NCBI RefSeq assembly: GCF_963678975.1
Contig: NC_089272.1
Location: 41,855,391-41,919,390, forward strand
Length of the DNA stretch: 64,000 nt
Origin: Dysidea avara
Lineage: Eukaryota > Porifera > Demospongiae > Dictyoceratida > Dysideidae
Direction: 5' to 3'
Positions 31,771 through 42,970 of the stretch are shown piece by piece. The notes under the pieces were generated by a model. That model did not search any database. It was given only the letters and a program-made list of their open reading frames with translations, and was not told the DNA's origin. Both the position numbers and the translations under genes were made by a program. Numbering within the stretch: the stretch's first letter is position 1; each line of letters starts with the position of its first letter.

Positions 31771-32673
31771 TTTACATAGTGTACAAATACACTAAACAAT
31801 GCATAAGGTAAATTTTGAAGCATAATTACATTGTGTTTTGTCTTTATTGCACATAGGGGAAATAGTTTTAGGAAAGTAATGTAAAGGATTGTTGAAGTAC
31901 GGAGCTTGATACCACCATCAGTGCACATGATGTGCTTAACAGCAACAGCAACGAAGTCACTTCGAGAAGAGGTTATTGTTATTTTAGGAATGAAAAGTCC
32001 TGAAGTCATTGCAGTGTCACCATCCAAACTGAACATAACTTTTATGATCAAAAAGTTTGACAACATACAAGAAGCATTCTCACCTTTGGTCAGTGGATTG
32101 TTGAAGCAGAGAGGAGAGTTTCCACGTACCATCATTTATTGCCAACGTTTACCTGAGTGTGGCCGTATTTATCGACATTTGCGATATTGCCTTGGCAAGC
32201 AGTTTACTGAACCAGTGGATGCTCCAGATTTGCCTGAATTCAGGCTTGTGGATATGTTCCATAGTTCAGTGGATGTTGAAATAAAGGAGCACATTTTAAA
32301 GTCATTCACAAAGCCCTCACATCTGAGAGTTGTTATTGCTACTGTGGCATTCGGGATGGGTATTGATTGTAATGATGTTCACCAAGTGTTTCACGTTGGC
32401 CCACCTGAAGATATAGAATGCTACATTCAGGAAACTGGTCGGGTAGGCCGAGATGGTGACAAGTCACTTGCACTTTTAATGCTCATCAAAGAGATTAGAA
32501 TGATCCACATTGATCCAAGCATGCGAAATTACATTACAAGCAGTACTTGCAGAAGGGACCGTCTTTTTCAAAATTTTGAAGGATACAACCCCATTAAAAG
32601 CACTCTTTGTCTGTGCTGTGATGTATGCAATGTGAAGAACTCCAACAATTTAGTATTTAGATATATACTCTGA

Positions 32674-32954
32674 TGTGAATTTAGTCAACTCTTATTAAAT
32701 AATATAAATTTCTGTAATAGTTTTGTAGTTCGTTTTTGTTTTACGTTTACTTAAACTGTTTTAATGATTTTCAAGGATAGTGGAACTAACCCCTCACACA
32801 GCGTATATTAAAGCCAGCATAATAAATAACCACAAACATCAAATTTTTGAAAAATCTATTAAAATTTGAAGCAAATAGCCTGACATAGCCAACCCTTCTA
32901 AAAAAATGGTCAGCTAAGCCACACTAGACAACAGCCACAGTAAAAGTTTAAGCA
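32674..32954. terminator. Shared 3' region between the convergent transposon genes
   Basis: 281 bp, AT-rich, between the stop of the helicase and the stop of the minus-strand gene. Both polyadenylation sites should fall here; AATAAA-like strings occur in both directions. Confidence 0.35.
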
Positions 32955-35900
32955 CTAAAACAGTTGATATATTAAATGAGGTTGGTTATTTTTCTTATAG
33001 TAACGACTTGTAAGATGATCTGTAACCCAAGAAAGTATCTCCGAGACTGGCTTCATATGTCCAACACTGACAGGTTTGTCAAATGAAAGATGTTTCCGTC
33101 TCTGTATAACTTCAAATACTTTGTGCTCCTGTAACTCTTTGATTATTAATTCAAGTTCCTTCTTGTGTTCAGGCACACCATGGGCCCCACTCAACGAACT
33201 AACTTTATTACTCTCATCAAACCTTGACAGTATTTCGTTCATCACACCTAGTGCTTTGCTACGTCTGACAATACCTTCAGCACTTTTGTTTGAGCCCTTG
33301 TATGGTTCCCTTTAAAACTTTATTCAGGTGCTCCAGGTGTTGATCAGAAGGTATACTCCTTCCTTTTACACCAGCAGTGTTGATAAATCTGCACCATATC
33401 AACTGCTGGGCCATTCTAGGTGGCAAATCAAAGTAATACTGACAAAGTAAGTTCAGGCTTTCATTTGCATAGTTACGACGTCCAGCATTGATGAAAAGTG
33501 GCAGGAGGTAACAGTAGTATAAGAGCACTCTACTGCCATCACCCTCCTTTATTGCTGCATCTCTGAATAGCATGTACATACAGCCTATGCTCATCAGGTA
33601 GTTTGTGTAATCATGTACACGATCGCCACTTAAAGAAACTGCTGAGTTAAAGAAATGGTTGATGTATTTCTCCACAACACTTTTGCTCAACTGCTCCAAC
33701 AAAGATTTTCATTCAGTATCAATTTGTGTCCATGTATTTTCTGGGCAAGGAATGATGTCTTTGGATGGTTGACTATCCAGTGTTGTCATTCCAAATGTTT
33801 TCAATGCAGCACTCAATATGTGTCCTGTAATTGTTATGTTCAGAAAATCATTACAGGCATTGAAGCAGTGTTTTGGCAATTTCCCAACATTCTGCTGGTT
33901 GATTAGGTTTCACATTTGATAAAGAGTGCAGTGCTCTCCAGCAGAATCAGTATCATAAAAATATTTCCAAATAACCTGAGAAAACAAAAAAGGTAAAAAA
34001 ATAATAGTTAGCCATGACCAATAACCTCAACCAGGATGACTTCCGTGTGCCAGTCCTCTATTACAGGAATGAGTCCATCAAATCTCTTGGATGAAGTCAC
34101 AGAGTTGGACTTTGCCTCTTGGGCACCTCTCACACAAGCAGCCGTCAATTGGTCACCACCAAACAACAGCGAGTGGAGCCTAGAAACTGGCTGTGAAACA
34201 CTCTTTTCATTCCCAACATCCACTTCACGTTCATGTTCCACCACTGGCACAAACTGGTGAACATGGGACAATATCTTGATCATCTCATCCCCTTTGTTTT
34301 CATTGAAAAGCAGTACACCTAATGGGGTCTACAACAAAACCTTCTAATTCGTTTAACAAAAAAAGTGCACAATATGCTTACCACTTCAGGCATTTTACTC
34401 ATGTCTTCATAGTATGGATGGTCAATGTGCCAGGAAACAACATCAGAAAAGGCGAAACGAAAATAAGGCATGTGTGACACTGTGATCCGAGACACCAGAA
34501 CAGCAAGATGATTAGTCAGCTGGTCATCACATTCTTTGGTTGGCAAGAGAAACTTCGCCATTTTGTCTGCACTATTCAAACAAGTGTCAGCCTTTTCACT
34601 AGAATAGTCACTAAAGTCAGTTCGATCACGCACAGCCATATAATGAAAATAGTGGACAGACTGATCTTTAGGGCTATCACTGCGACTGTACCGAGCCTTA
34701 ACTGAGAAGTCAATGTTATCTCCCACCAACTTGTAAGTCGTAATAACAGGAGATTCAAAACTGGTTGGTATAATATTTTCAGCTGGCAGTTGTTGAGACA
34801 GAACCGCTGGAATCTGTAAATGTTGAGGTGATTCAGCTGGCAGTTGATGAGACGGAACCGCTGGAATCTGTAAACGTTGAGGTGATTCAGCTGGCAGTTG
34901 ATGAGACGGAACTGCTGGAATCTGTAAACATTGAGGTGATTCAAATGGCAGTTGATGAGACAGAATCACTGGAATCTGTAAATGTTGAGGTGATTCAGCT
35001 ACAGGGCAGGCAATTGCAGTTACCCCATCTTCAAGATTACTTTGTCTGTTCGATGGTGTTAATGGAGAAAAACATGGGGCAACAAGGCTGGGAGATTCTG
35101 AGCATGATAAGCTTTCAGTCGACCACTCAGAACTTTCTGAATCTGGGTATTCAGACTCTTCTTCATTTTCAGAATCAGTCAACTCACCTTTTGACATCAA
35201 TGGTGAAACTGGTGGAGAGCTAAAGGATGACTCTGAATGAGTTGACGATTCATTAGAATTATCTGAGTCGGGATATTCCATCTCGATACATGGAACATGG
35301 GATAGCCCATCCTGTACTTGGTTATCAATCTATAGTAAACTATTAATGTTAGGACTTCAGCAAACACCACCATTAATACCTGTCCAGGAACATCAGGAAC
35401 ATTCAACTCGCCAAGAAGTAAGTCTCTCCACTGAATAACCTTGCTATCAAACTTTAGTCCCACTTTTGAAATGATAGAATTTAGGGTTTGGTGAGATATG
35501 CAGACATTGATCTTCTGCAAGCGCTGAAACACCTAATACATGTACAAAAATATACAAGAAGGTATGATCTTATTTAATGACATACCTGTTTGCTTGAACG
35601 ACCAGCATAAAGAATTAAAGCAACAATCTTTTGCACCGAGGACATCTTGTTATAGTGGTACTTAAAAAGCATGGCTATACACATCCCAATGGTAGATTCT
35701 CGGTTAGAGCGATTTTTTTGGGTTTGTGTGCAAGCATTCAAAAAATAAAGCAAGGTGGGTGCATGGGTTCGGACTTCTGTAAGCAAACTGTCCCAGCAAA
35801 AATCTTACAATATTTCAGGAGCTTCTTGTTTAAGAACAGAATTGGTTTTTTCAGCACACATCTTGTGCATCTCAAAACGAATGTTTCTAGACAAGATAGT

Positions 35901-36493
35901 CATAATGTAACATCGTATAGTGTGATCATTCAAGCAGTCCCGGGCTATTGTCAGTTTACTTGGCCTAGCAACGGCCTTGCCCATGGCTTTCCTGGAGGGT
36001 GTTAAGATATGATTCCGAAACTTATTACGACGATACCTTATTTGAACCTGAAAAATCAAACAAAGAGGGCTTACAATTAGATAATATCAGCTTATTTTCT
36101 AACCTTGACTACTGGTGACTGCCCTTCTTGCCAATCTGATAATCTGGGTCGTTTAGGTGTAGGTGGAGCATCACAGGTACCAGGAACGGTAGCAAGGGGA
36201 GCATTATGTGGAACATACGCATCTGCTGCTTTAGCAATGCCAGTTGTAAGAGTCTGCCACAACTTGGATGCTCTTTCAAGCGTGTTGAAGCACTTTCGGC
36301 ACATTTTCCCGATGTTTACAGCCATCGACTGGGCAGTTACTGAAGCTGAGCAGGTGTTTAGCTCTTCCCTCATTAGCAAACTCCAAACAGGTAAAATGTG
36401 CCGTGATGATGGTGTCCGAATCAACCGGTCTCCTTTTTGATTCGTTATATTGCTGCCACATCCTAAACAGAAAATGATTGTATTGGAAGCCAT
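32955..36493 (-). pseudogene. DUF6589-type putative transposase, six exons
   Basis: Exons on minus: 36493-36104, 36047-35586, 35532-35380, 35329-34382, 34328-34026 and 33975-32955. Introns of about 50 bp have GT-AG ends and keep phase. The start MASNTIIFCLGCGSNI gives an N-terminal C-x2-C…CRKCF zinc-binding segment. Core motifs are YKLVGDNIDFSVKARY, YFHYMAVRDRTDF, SLLFGGDQLTAACVRG, GLIPVIEDWH, AIKEGDG, RRNYANESLNLL and SDQHLEHLNKVLKG, which I associate with DUF6589. D of GDNID, D of GGDQ and E of IEDW could be a DDE triad, but that is inference. Three codons are stops (35805-35807 and two TGA in the last exon) and there is a one-base shift near 33295, so it is broken. Confidence 0.75.
34778..34999 (-). 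repeat. Four 54-bp (18-residue) tandem repeats in the DUF6589 gene
   Basis: Each unit encodes a variant of SPQHLQIPAVLSHQLPAE. It sits in a Ser/Glu/Pro-rich, probably disordered linker of exon 4, just before the conserved core. The length keeps frame. Confidence 0.85.
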
Positions 36494-36564
36494 AATTGAT
36501 ACATTATTGATAACGCGAAACACATAGAATATGATACAAGACATGATGTAATACCGTAAATCAG

Positions 36565-36633
36565 GTGCACGAGTGCCCGATGCTACGCAGACCAGACCTT
36601 TTATTTTTTAAAAGGTCTGTCTACGCCAGACTA
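36565..36633 (-). repeat. Right 69-bp TIR of the helicase transposon
   Basis: Perfect inverted copy of 29878-29946. The target copy ATTATTCCT follows at 36634-36642. Confidence 0.9.
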
Positions 36634-38010
36634 ATTATTCCTCAACTACATCTACGAAGCAATTTCACTTGGTCACCAAGTTGACGTTATATACCTTGAC
36701 TTTCAAAAGGCTTTTGACATGGTTCAACATTGCCAACTACTTTCTAAATTGTGGAAAATAGGTATCAGTGGGAGTTTATGGCAATGGTTCAAAAATTACT
36801 TGACCAATCGTAGACACTGTGTACGTATCACCAACACGTTATCTGACACTTTACCAGTGTTGTCCGGGGTTCCACAAGGAAGTATCTTTGGCCCTCTATT
36901 ATTTTTAATCTATGTGAATGATTTGCCATCAGAGGTTACTTCCTCAAAACCTTTTCTGTTTGCAGATGACACAAAGCTATTAAAAATCATATCTCAACTT
37001 TCAGACAGTGTGCTTTTACAGAAGGATCTGGACTCGTTCTTCAACTGGAGTATTACTAATGAACTCTATTTTGGAATTTCAAAATGTGTGTTTCTTAGCT
37101 TTAACTACAGGTCATCAACATCATACCACATAGAGTCGAATATATTGCAACATCTAAGTGAACATCGAGATCTTGGAATACAAATGTCAAGTGATCTATC
37201 CTGGAATAACCACTACAACATGATCTGCTCCAAGGCATATAGATCACTGGCATTCTTGAGACGAACATTTGGTGGATCTGGGCCAGTGGAAGCTAGAAGA
37301 TCTCTATATTTAGCACTTATCCGCTCACAACTTACTTATTGTTCATAACTATAGAATCCACATCTAATAAAAGACACTACTATACTTGAGAGAGTACAAA
37401 GGCGAGCCACTAAAATATATTCTAAATGATTATACTTCAGATTACAAATTTCGTTTGCTTAAATTGAAACTCCTTCCTTTGATGTATATGCTTGATTTTT
37501 ATAATATTCTCTTCTTTGTGAAATCTTTGAAGCAGCCAAATCTCCACTTTAATATCTTCAATTATGTATCTTTTAGTACCAGCAGGACTAGATCAACTAC
37601 AACCCACAAATTGTTACACAATTACTCACACAACAATAAAATTCGTAATTTTTATTTCAATCGACTCTCTAGACTTTGGAATGCTCTCCCCCCAATCAAC
37701 ATTGATCTACACCTCAACACAATCAAGTCACTGATTTACGATCACCTCTGGAACCATTTTGCTGAACACTTTAACCCTAACAATTCATGTACATATCACT
37801 TCCGCTGCCCTTGCTATAATTGTTGTAATATTGCTACTACCCCTAATTTTAATATAAATAGTTAACTAATGTACACTTTGTTTTGTACTTGGCTGCTAGC
37901 ACAGGTTGCTAGCAGACCATCAGTGTAACTTAAGTAACTAATAATTAATACTGTGATTGTACCCTATTGTGTTGCACTGTAAAGCCTTTACTATTACTAA
38001 TACTATTATG
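36634..38010 (+). mobile_element. 3' piece of the LINE split by the helicase transposon
   Basis: RT motifs: DVIYLDFQKAFDMVQH, LSGVPQGSIFGPLLF and FLFADDTKLLK. After stops near 37346-37355 and a one-base loss come ILNDYTSDYKFRLLKL and the C-terminal CTYHFRCPCYNC. It ends gcactgtaaagcctttactatt… in a short repetitive tail. Same family as 22790-24021. Confidence 0.8.
36719..37348 (+). pseudogene. LINE reverse transcriptase core
   Basis: The ATG is internal. The frame contains GVPQGS and FADD, ends at TYCS and a TAA, and continues in other frames to 37864. The family member at 22951-24021 shows the same region uninterrupted. Confidence 0.8.
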
Positions 38011-38199
38011 TAGCAAGGAAACATTATTGCTTGAAGCTCCATATAGACCTCTTGAATTTATAGGGCGTGGCACTTTTGTTTTATGAAATGATCCATTACA
38101 GTTCATCATACCTTCATCCACATGCAAGGTCATATCAGAACAGCCATTTCTCGAACTATTAACTGTAAAAAAAGGGTGCGTCCAAGAAACTACAAGCTG

Positions 38200-38640
38200 T
38201 AACCGAACACAGTAAAAACGACTTAGTGAATGTCACTAACTTTAGTTACACTACCAGGTAGTGAAACACTTTGTTAGTGAAGGTCACTAACCTGGTAGTG
38301 ACCAGTTAGTGACCTTCACTGACCTTTTACTAGAGTACATGTAGTGACCAAAAATGTTAGTGATTTTCTCTACCATCTTAGTGAACGTCACTGACTTCCT
38401 TTTCACTGGAGCAAACGTAGTGACAAAAGTTAGTGAATTTCACTAGCTCAATAGTAAACTTCACTAAATCCTTTTTCACTGGATTAAAGGTAGTGACAAA
38501 ACTAGTGATTTCACAAACACGTTAGTGAACTTCACTGGATTGTTTTTCACTGGATTAAAAGGAGTGGCAAAAATCAGTGAATTTCACCAACAGTTTACTT
38601 CACTAGATCCCTTATCATTGCATGGATTAAACAAATATAT
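38200..38640. repeat. Array of about 73-bp units rich in TTAGTGA/TCACTAA
   Basis: From about 38338, four units share gtagtgac-aaaa, tagtgaatttcac, tagtgaacttcact and ttttcactggattaaa. A more decayed part precedes them, after the string cacagtaaaaacgac. The motifs are self-complementary, so the array can fold on itself. Confidence 0.65.
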
Positions 38641-40956
38641 TTTCAGTAGTAGATTTCACTAGTTTATTGAAATTGAAAATCTATATGGGTTACACTACAC
38701 TACACACACACAGTGCCACACTACACACATGCTGATGTGGATCCTTGGAGAGCAGTCACACAAATGAACTTTGCTGACAAATTATATAGGTGTTCAAAGT
38801 ATGGTAAGGATTATTCAACAACATTAGTTTTTAATCAATTTTCATGCTTACAATGGTGTTAACAATTAATTTAAAGTACATCAGCTAGATAAAAATATTG
38901 CTAGACATGTATATTCTGTATCCTTCAAACAAAACACTCTCGTAAACACTCTGTGTCCCAACACTTAATTGTATATTCAAGCATCAGCTTGCGGACATTT
39001 TATTGCAAAACAATAAACATGCTGTATAATATTTGTATGCCGATGTGTCTGCATACCCAGTCCAAGTACCTGAGTAGTACAGAAGTGAAATGTGCAGACA
39101 TCCAGTTAGGCCATGTAGAAAGCTTTGCTTATTATGTACATTAAGTGTATGATTTTATGTTGTGTATGTGAATATAAACATAACTCACTGTGAACGATGA
39201 CAACAGTACATATAACACACTTATATAGTAGTCACTACAGTTTCCATATGAACACAATAGTATTATACGCACCAAACAATCTACAAACAAAAATGTAACA
39301 AAAACTGGCATGTGCACATACACACAGTACTGTTTAGTAGAGCTCTCCTTGATGTGATCTAGAGCCACATAGCCATACCACTATAGATCCAGTGTACTGT
39401 ATACATACAAACTCTCGTGGTATGCACTTTTTTCAGATTAACATTTCAGGATTTTCACAGTTTTAATTTCAAGGATCACTCCCTCAGATGAGATGAACAA
39501 TCTTCTGGGAAATCTAGTAAAGAAATGTTAAAATATGTGGACACATATTCAACACAAACGCACACCTATACACTTCTTCACTGCCTGTCCCACGATTTTC
39601 TTCATCTTGGCCGATGGCCCCCAATACCCTCATAAGATGCATTATTCCCACCTAGTCAAGGGATGCTAAGTAACCTAGTTATTTACAAGCTTCATAATTT
39701 AGAAGGACCTCATGGCAGGAGAATGGGTCATGGGCCTGAGCTTGTTCCACATTTTATTCCACATTGATACTTGTATGCGTGTGCAGTGCAGGAAGTGTAT
39801 GCATAGGATGGCCCTGTTGTTGGATTGCAAGGCCAACTCTACGGCACCATGACCCTTCCACCATATGGTCAGGGACAGGGCTGCTGTCATTAGCTACACC
39901 ACAAGGACTGATCCTCAGTGGTGCAGGTACATTACCAGGTAGGAGGTTGACAGCATGGGCACACATACACACACACCAAGCCATCAGTGATTATACTTAC
40001 CCAGTGAGCCATATTGCATGGTACACCTATGTGCTATGCACTATGCTCAGGTACTATAGTATGTTCGCATTGAGCTGAATCCTGAAAAACAGCTAAAAAT
40101 TCAAAGTGAATCTTTTCTTAACAGAGTTAACATTTCAGCCAACCAGATGCTTATTGGTAAGGTGTCAACAACAGACACGTACAGTTTGGCTCCATTATAA
40201 AAACAGGAAAGGACTGTAATGGACACTGTACTTATATGGCTTCCCCATTGTGAAAATTTTGATTACCCATAAATATTATGTCAAACATTTGAACTACAAG
40301 ATTTAAAAATATTTTTAGCGGGTCAAGCAGTACTAAAATGAGCCAAATTTCAAGATCGTGTGTAATTACATCCATGAGTTATTAAATGTTTTTGAGGATT
40401 CAGCTCAACGTGAACAAACTATATAACGGGTTGAATGTGGGTTCACCCTGGTTTTAAATAACCATAAGAAAAGGGTGTAAGTCAGCTCAGACAAATGCAT
40501 GAGCAGGACTATATATACCACCATATGTGCACATTTAGCTGAGTCCTTAATAAATGAATAATGGAATTATGAAATGCATAATATTATGGCTTCATATACC
40601 ACATGTCTTGCCCACTCCTTTACAAATCTTTACACTGAAGGAATAGTAACTCTTTAGAAGTATCATCATAAATTTAGGTATGATTTTAATGTGATTGCTA
40701 CATGTACTTCTATTTGAATGCTGACACGTCTACATTTCAGAGCTGCCACACTATCAAGATAATAAATTGCTAACCCTTGTCACTGGTCTTGCAAACAAAA
40801 TTACTTGTAAAGCATTAAAAAAGCTATACAGGATGTCGTGATATGGCCTGATTTGCTTTAGTACAACACTGAGTGTGGTATTCATTGTACAACCTTAACA
40901 ATGCTTTAAATTCACTTTTAAACAACTCTTGGAGCAAGTTATTATTAGAACACACG
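38641..40956. other. Non-coding stretch, no gene recognised
   Basis: Several short open frames (for example 39764-40078) but none with family features or consistent splice sites. The 39800-39940 segment is more GC-rich and ends with a possible donor (accag|gtagg); it may be an exon I cannot place. Confidence 0.35.
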
Positions 40957-42347
40957 TGTGACCCAATCCTAGTAAATAATAATAATTACATAACCAAGTA
41001 ATAATAATAATAAGTGACGTCATAAATAATTAATTAAATAAATAATTAATTAATTAATGTACAGCGAAACTACTTAGCACACACACAAATGCTCACCGGG
41101 ATTGTGTTAGACGGTAGTAAAACAGGAAAAATAAAAAGGGATTTTTTCTTCCGTGCCTTCGTTATTGAATACAGTTTTCCATATAACGCCATCCTTTTTC
41201 AGTGCCTGACAACCAGTAACTCGTTAGTTACCACTCGTAAAACCTATTTGCGTGCCCAGAAACTAGTGAGGCCGGTTTGTAGCTCATAGCAACCAATTCA
41301 AATGCGCTGCGCCGCCTGCGCGTTAAACCAGGCGCTTGACTCCTTGTCTCCTATGAGGGAAAGCACTATTATTGGTGGAAGCAACGATGTTTTCTTACTT
41401 GGAAGTTAGTTCTATGTAATGTACTCCAACTAGTCTATTACTTTACTGCAAGTAGTTTTTAGGGTATCCCATTTGAGTATTAAAATGCGCAAAAGCATTA
41501 GAATACACTTACGAGATTTTAGCCAATAGTCAGTAGGGGAAAAGTCTTATTATTGGACCAAATTTACAAGTTTGTACTACTGTCAAATCACTGATACTAC
41601 GCTGTGTGGTCTGTTATTTAGTGACTAGTCCATAAGTGGTGACTTACTATTTGTAGCTACTGTACAAGCATTGTTTAGCTATTAAAAAGGTAGCAAAACA
41701 AAATTTCTATGATAAAAGACTCTGTTTACTGTGCTCAGGATCGAGTAAGGGGCACCAAGAAATAGTTTTTCATATAGAGCAGTCGTTCTTATAAGACTTG
41801 TTTGTGTTTCATGTGTATGCAGCTTCTGTAGACATATCAGTACTGTGCATGTTGTACACTAATGATGCAGACACATGTGTCATAAGATAAATAATATACT
41901 TTGAACATTTGCTTTTACCATATGCTTGCAGCACTAGATGTGCGACTGCTGGTCAAGACAAATCTATTGTAGATAACATGGCTTATAGCTACTATAGCAT
42001 TCAAACCAATATTGTTAACACTGAGTAATAATGACTACAAAAGCAGTGCAAATGTAGATGTAATGAGCTATTCAATTTGTGGATGGTAACAGTGTTAGTG
42101 GAGTTTGTACTAAGATTCTGTCTTATAGTAGTGCTGCCTGTTCACGTCCCAAAACAAACCCAAAGATTCACTCGCAAACAACTATAAACTTGTTGCTAAC
42201 TACTCGCATAACAGTAGTCTATATATCGCATACATACAGTATGCTATAGGATACTAATATAATTATGTTCTAGTTAAATGTCTGTTGTTACTTATAGCTT
42301 GTAATGTATGACTGTGTACAGTACGTATGTATGATGACTTACGATAT

Positions 42348-42970
42348 GTGACCGTCTCAGCGAATACCTGTCTAGTTCGCACAAGCATGAGTATTTAGAA
42401 AATAGAAATTTTAAAATAATCCGTAAAATTACACATGCTACAAGAAAAAAATATGCAAGTTTTTATCGGGCCAGTACTCAAAGAAGGAAGATTCAAATCA
42501 ATTAAACTATGCACCATCTTTGTTTTAGAATCTTCCAATGGTTTGTGTGTCACGTGAGTTTGTTTACAGAGCAGTAGACATAAACAAAGCTATTGCTGTT
42601 TTTTTTTTAACAAAACCACCTTCATACCCTTATGCACAGGTGAATGCAAGGCAAAAACTATACCTTAGTTGGTCTGCCAATCCATGGTGAACATTGTAAG
42701 CCAAATTTCAACTTTGTAGACTAATCCAAATGGAAGTTACAGGGTATGACTGCGAATGCAAGCGCCTGTAGTGTATTTTTAGTTTAGTCACCGTACAAAT
42801 TGATTTCCTTGTTCTTCCTACTTTCTAGCACTGTAATTCCAAAACTACTCACCACAGAAGGCTGAAACTTTGGTGAACCATTTCTTGGACTATGCAGATA
42901 ATGCTGAGAAATAAAAAAATATATATTTGGAGGTTGTGCGAACTAGACAGGTTTTCACTGAGATGGTCAC
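42348..42970. mobile_element. GTGACC-ended element (copy 4, in unit A)
   Basis: Left GTGACCGTCTCAGCGAATAC followed by ctgtctagttcgcacaa; right the inverted form ending GAGATGGTCAC. ATAT on both sides. Present also in unit B at 47179-47817, so it predates the tandem duplication. Confidence 0.8.

Larger units (their letters stand above)
30042..32673 (+). pseudogene. Transposon-encoded RecQ-like DNA helicase
   Basis: Three exons: 30042-30059 joined to 31045-31284 (split by a hAT-like insertion), 31333-31556 and 31857-32673, 432 codons in all. Introns have GT-AG borders. Superfamily II motifs are in order: TVLPTGFGKTLCY (Walker A), VVVISPLVSIMKDQ, ALVINEAHTVKKW (motif II, normally DEAH, here NEAH), CLTATATKSLREE, VIATVAFGMGIDCNDVHQ and QETGRVGRDGD (motif VI). 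CRRDRLF with LCLCCDVC forms a RecQ-type zinc site. A TAA at 31882-31884 interrupts exon 3. Expected role is strand unwinding during transposition; this is inferred. Confidence 0.8.
29878..36633. mobile_element. Helicase-encoding DNA transposon (AcademH-like), 69-bp TIRs, 9-bp duplication
   Basis: Perfect 69-bp ends begin TAGTCTGGCGTAGACAGACC. The direct repeat ATTATTCCT lies at 29869-29877 and 36634-36642, and joining the flanks on one copy restores the LINE reading frame. It carries two convergent genes: a RecQ-like helicase on plus and a DUF6589-like protein on minus. As I recall, helicase-carrying Academ elements (AcademH) have 9-10-bp duplications, which fits. It is about 5.8 kb without a 980-bp hAT-like insertion. 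Stops in both genes suggest this copy is inactive. Confidence 0.85.

Noticed and set aside
34828-35223. 131-codon plus frame with repeated ESVNVEVIQLAVDET
   Set aside because: Antisense shadow of the 54-bp repeats in the DUF6589 gene.
39754-40078. Overlapping frames of 76 and 104 codons
   Set aside because: Opposite-strand shadows in a GC-richer patch; no known motif. A possible exon was noted but not called.
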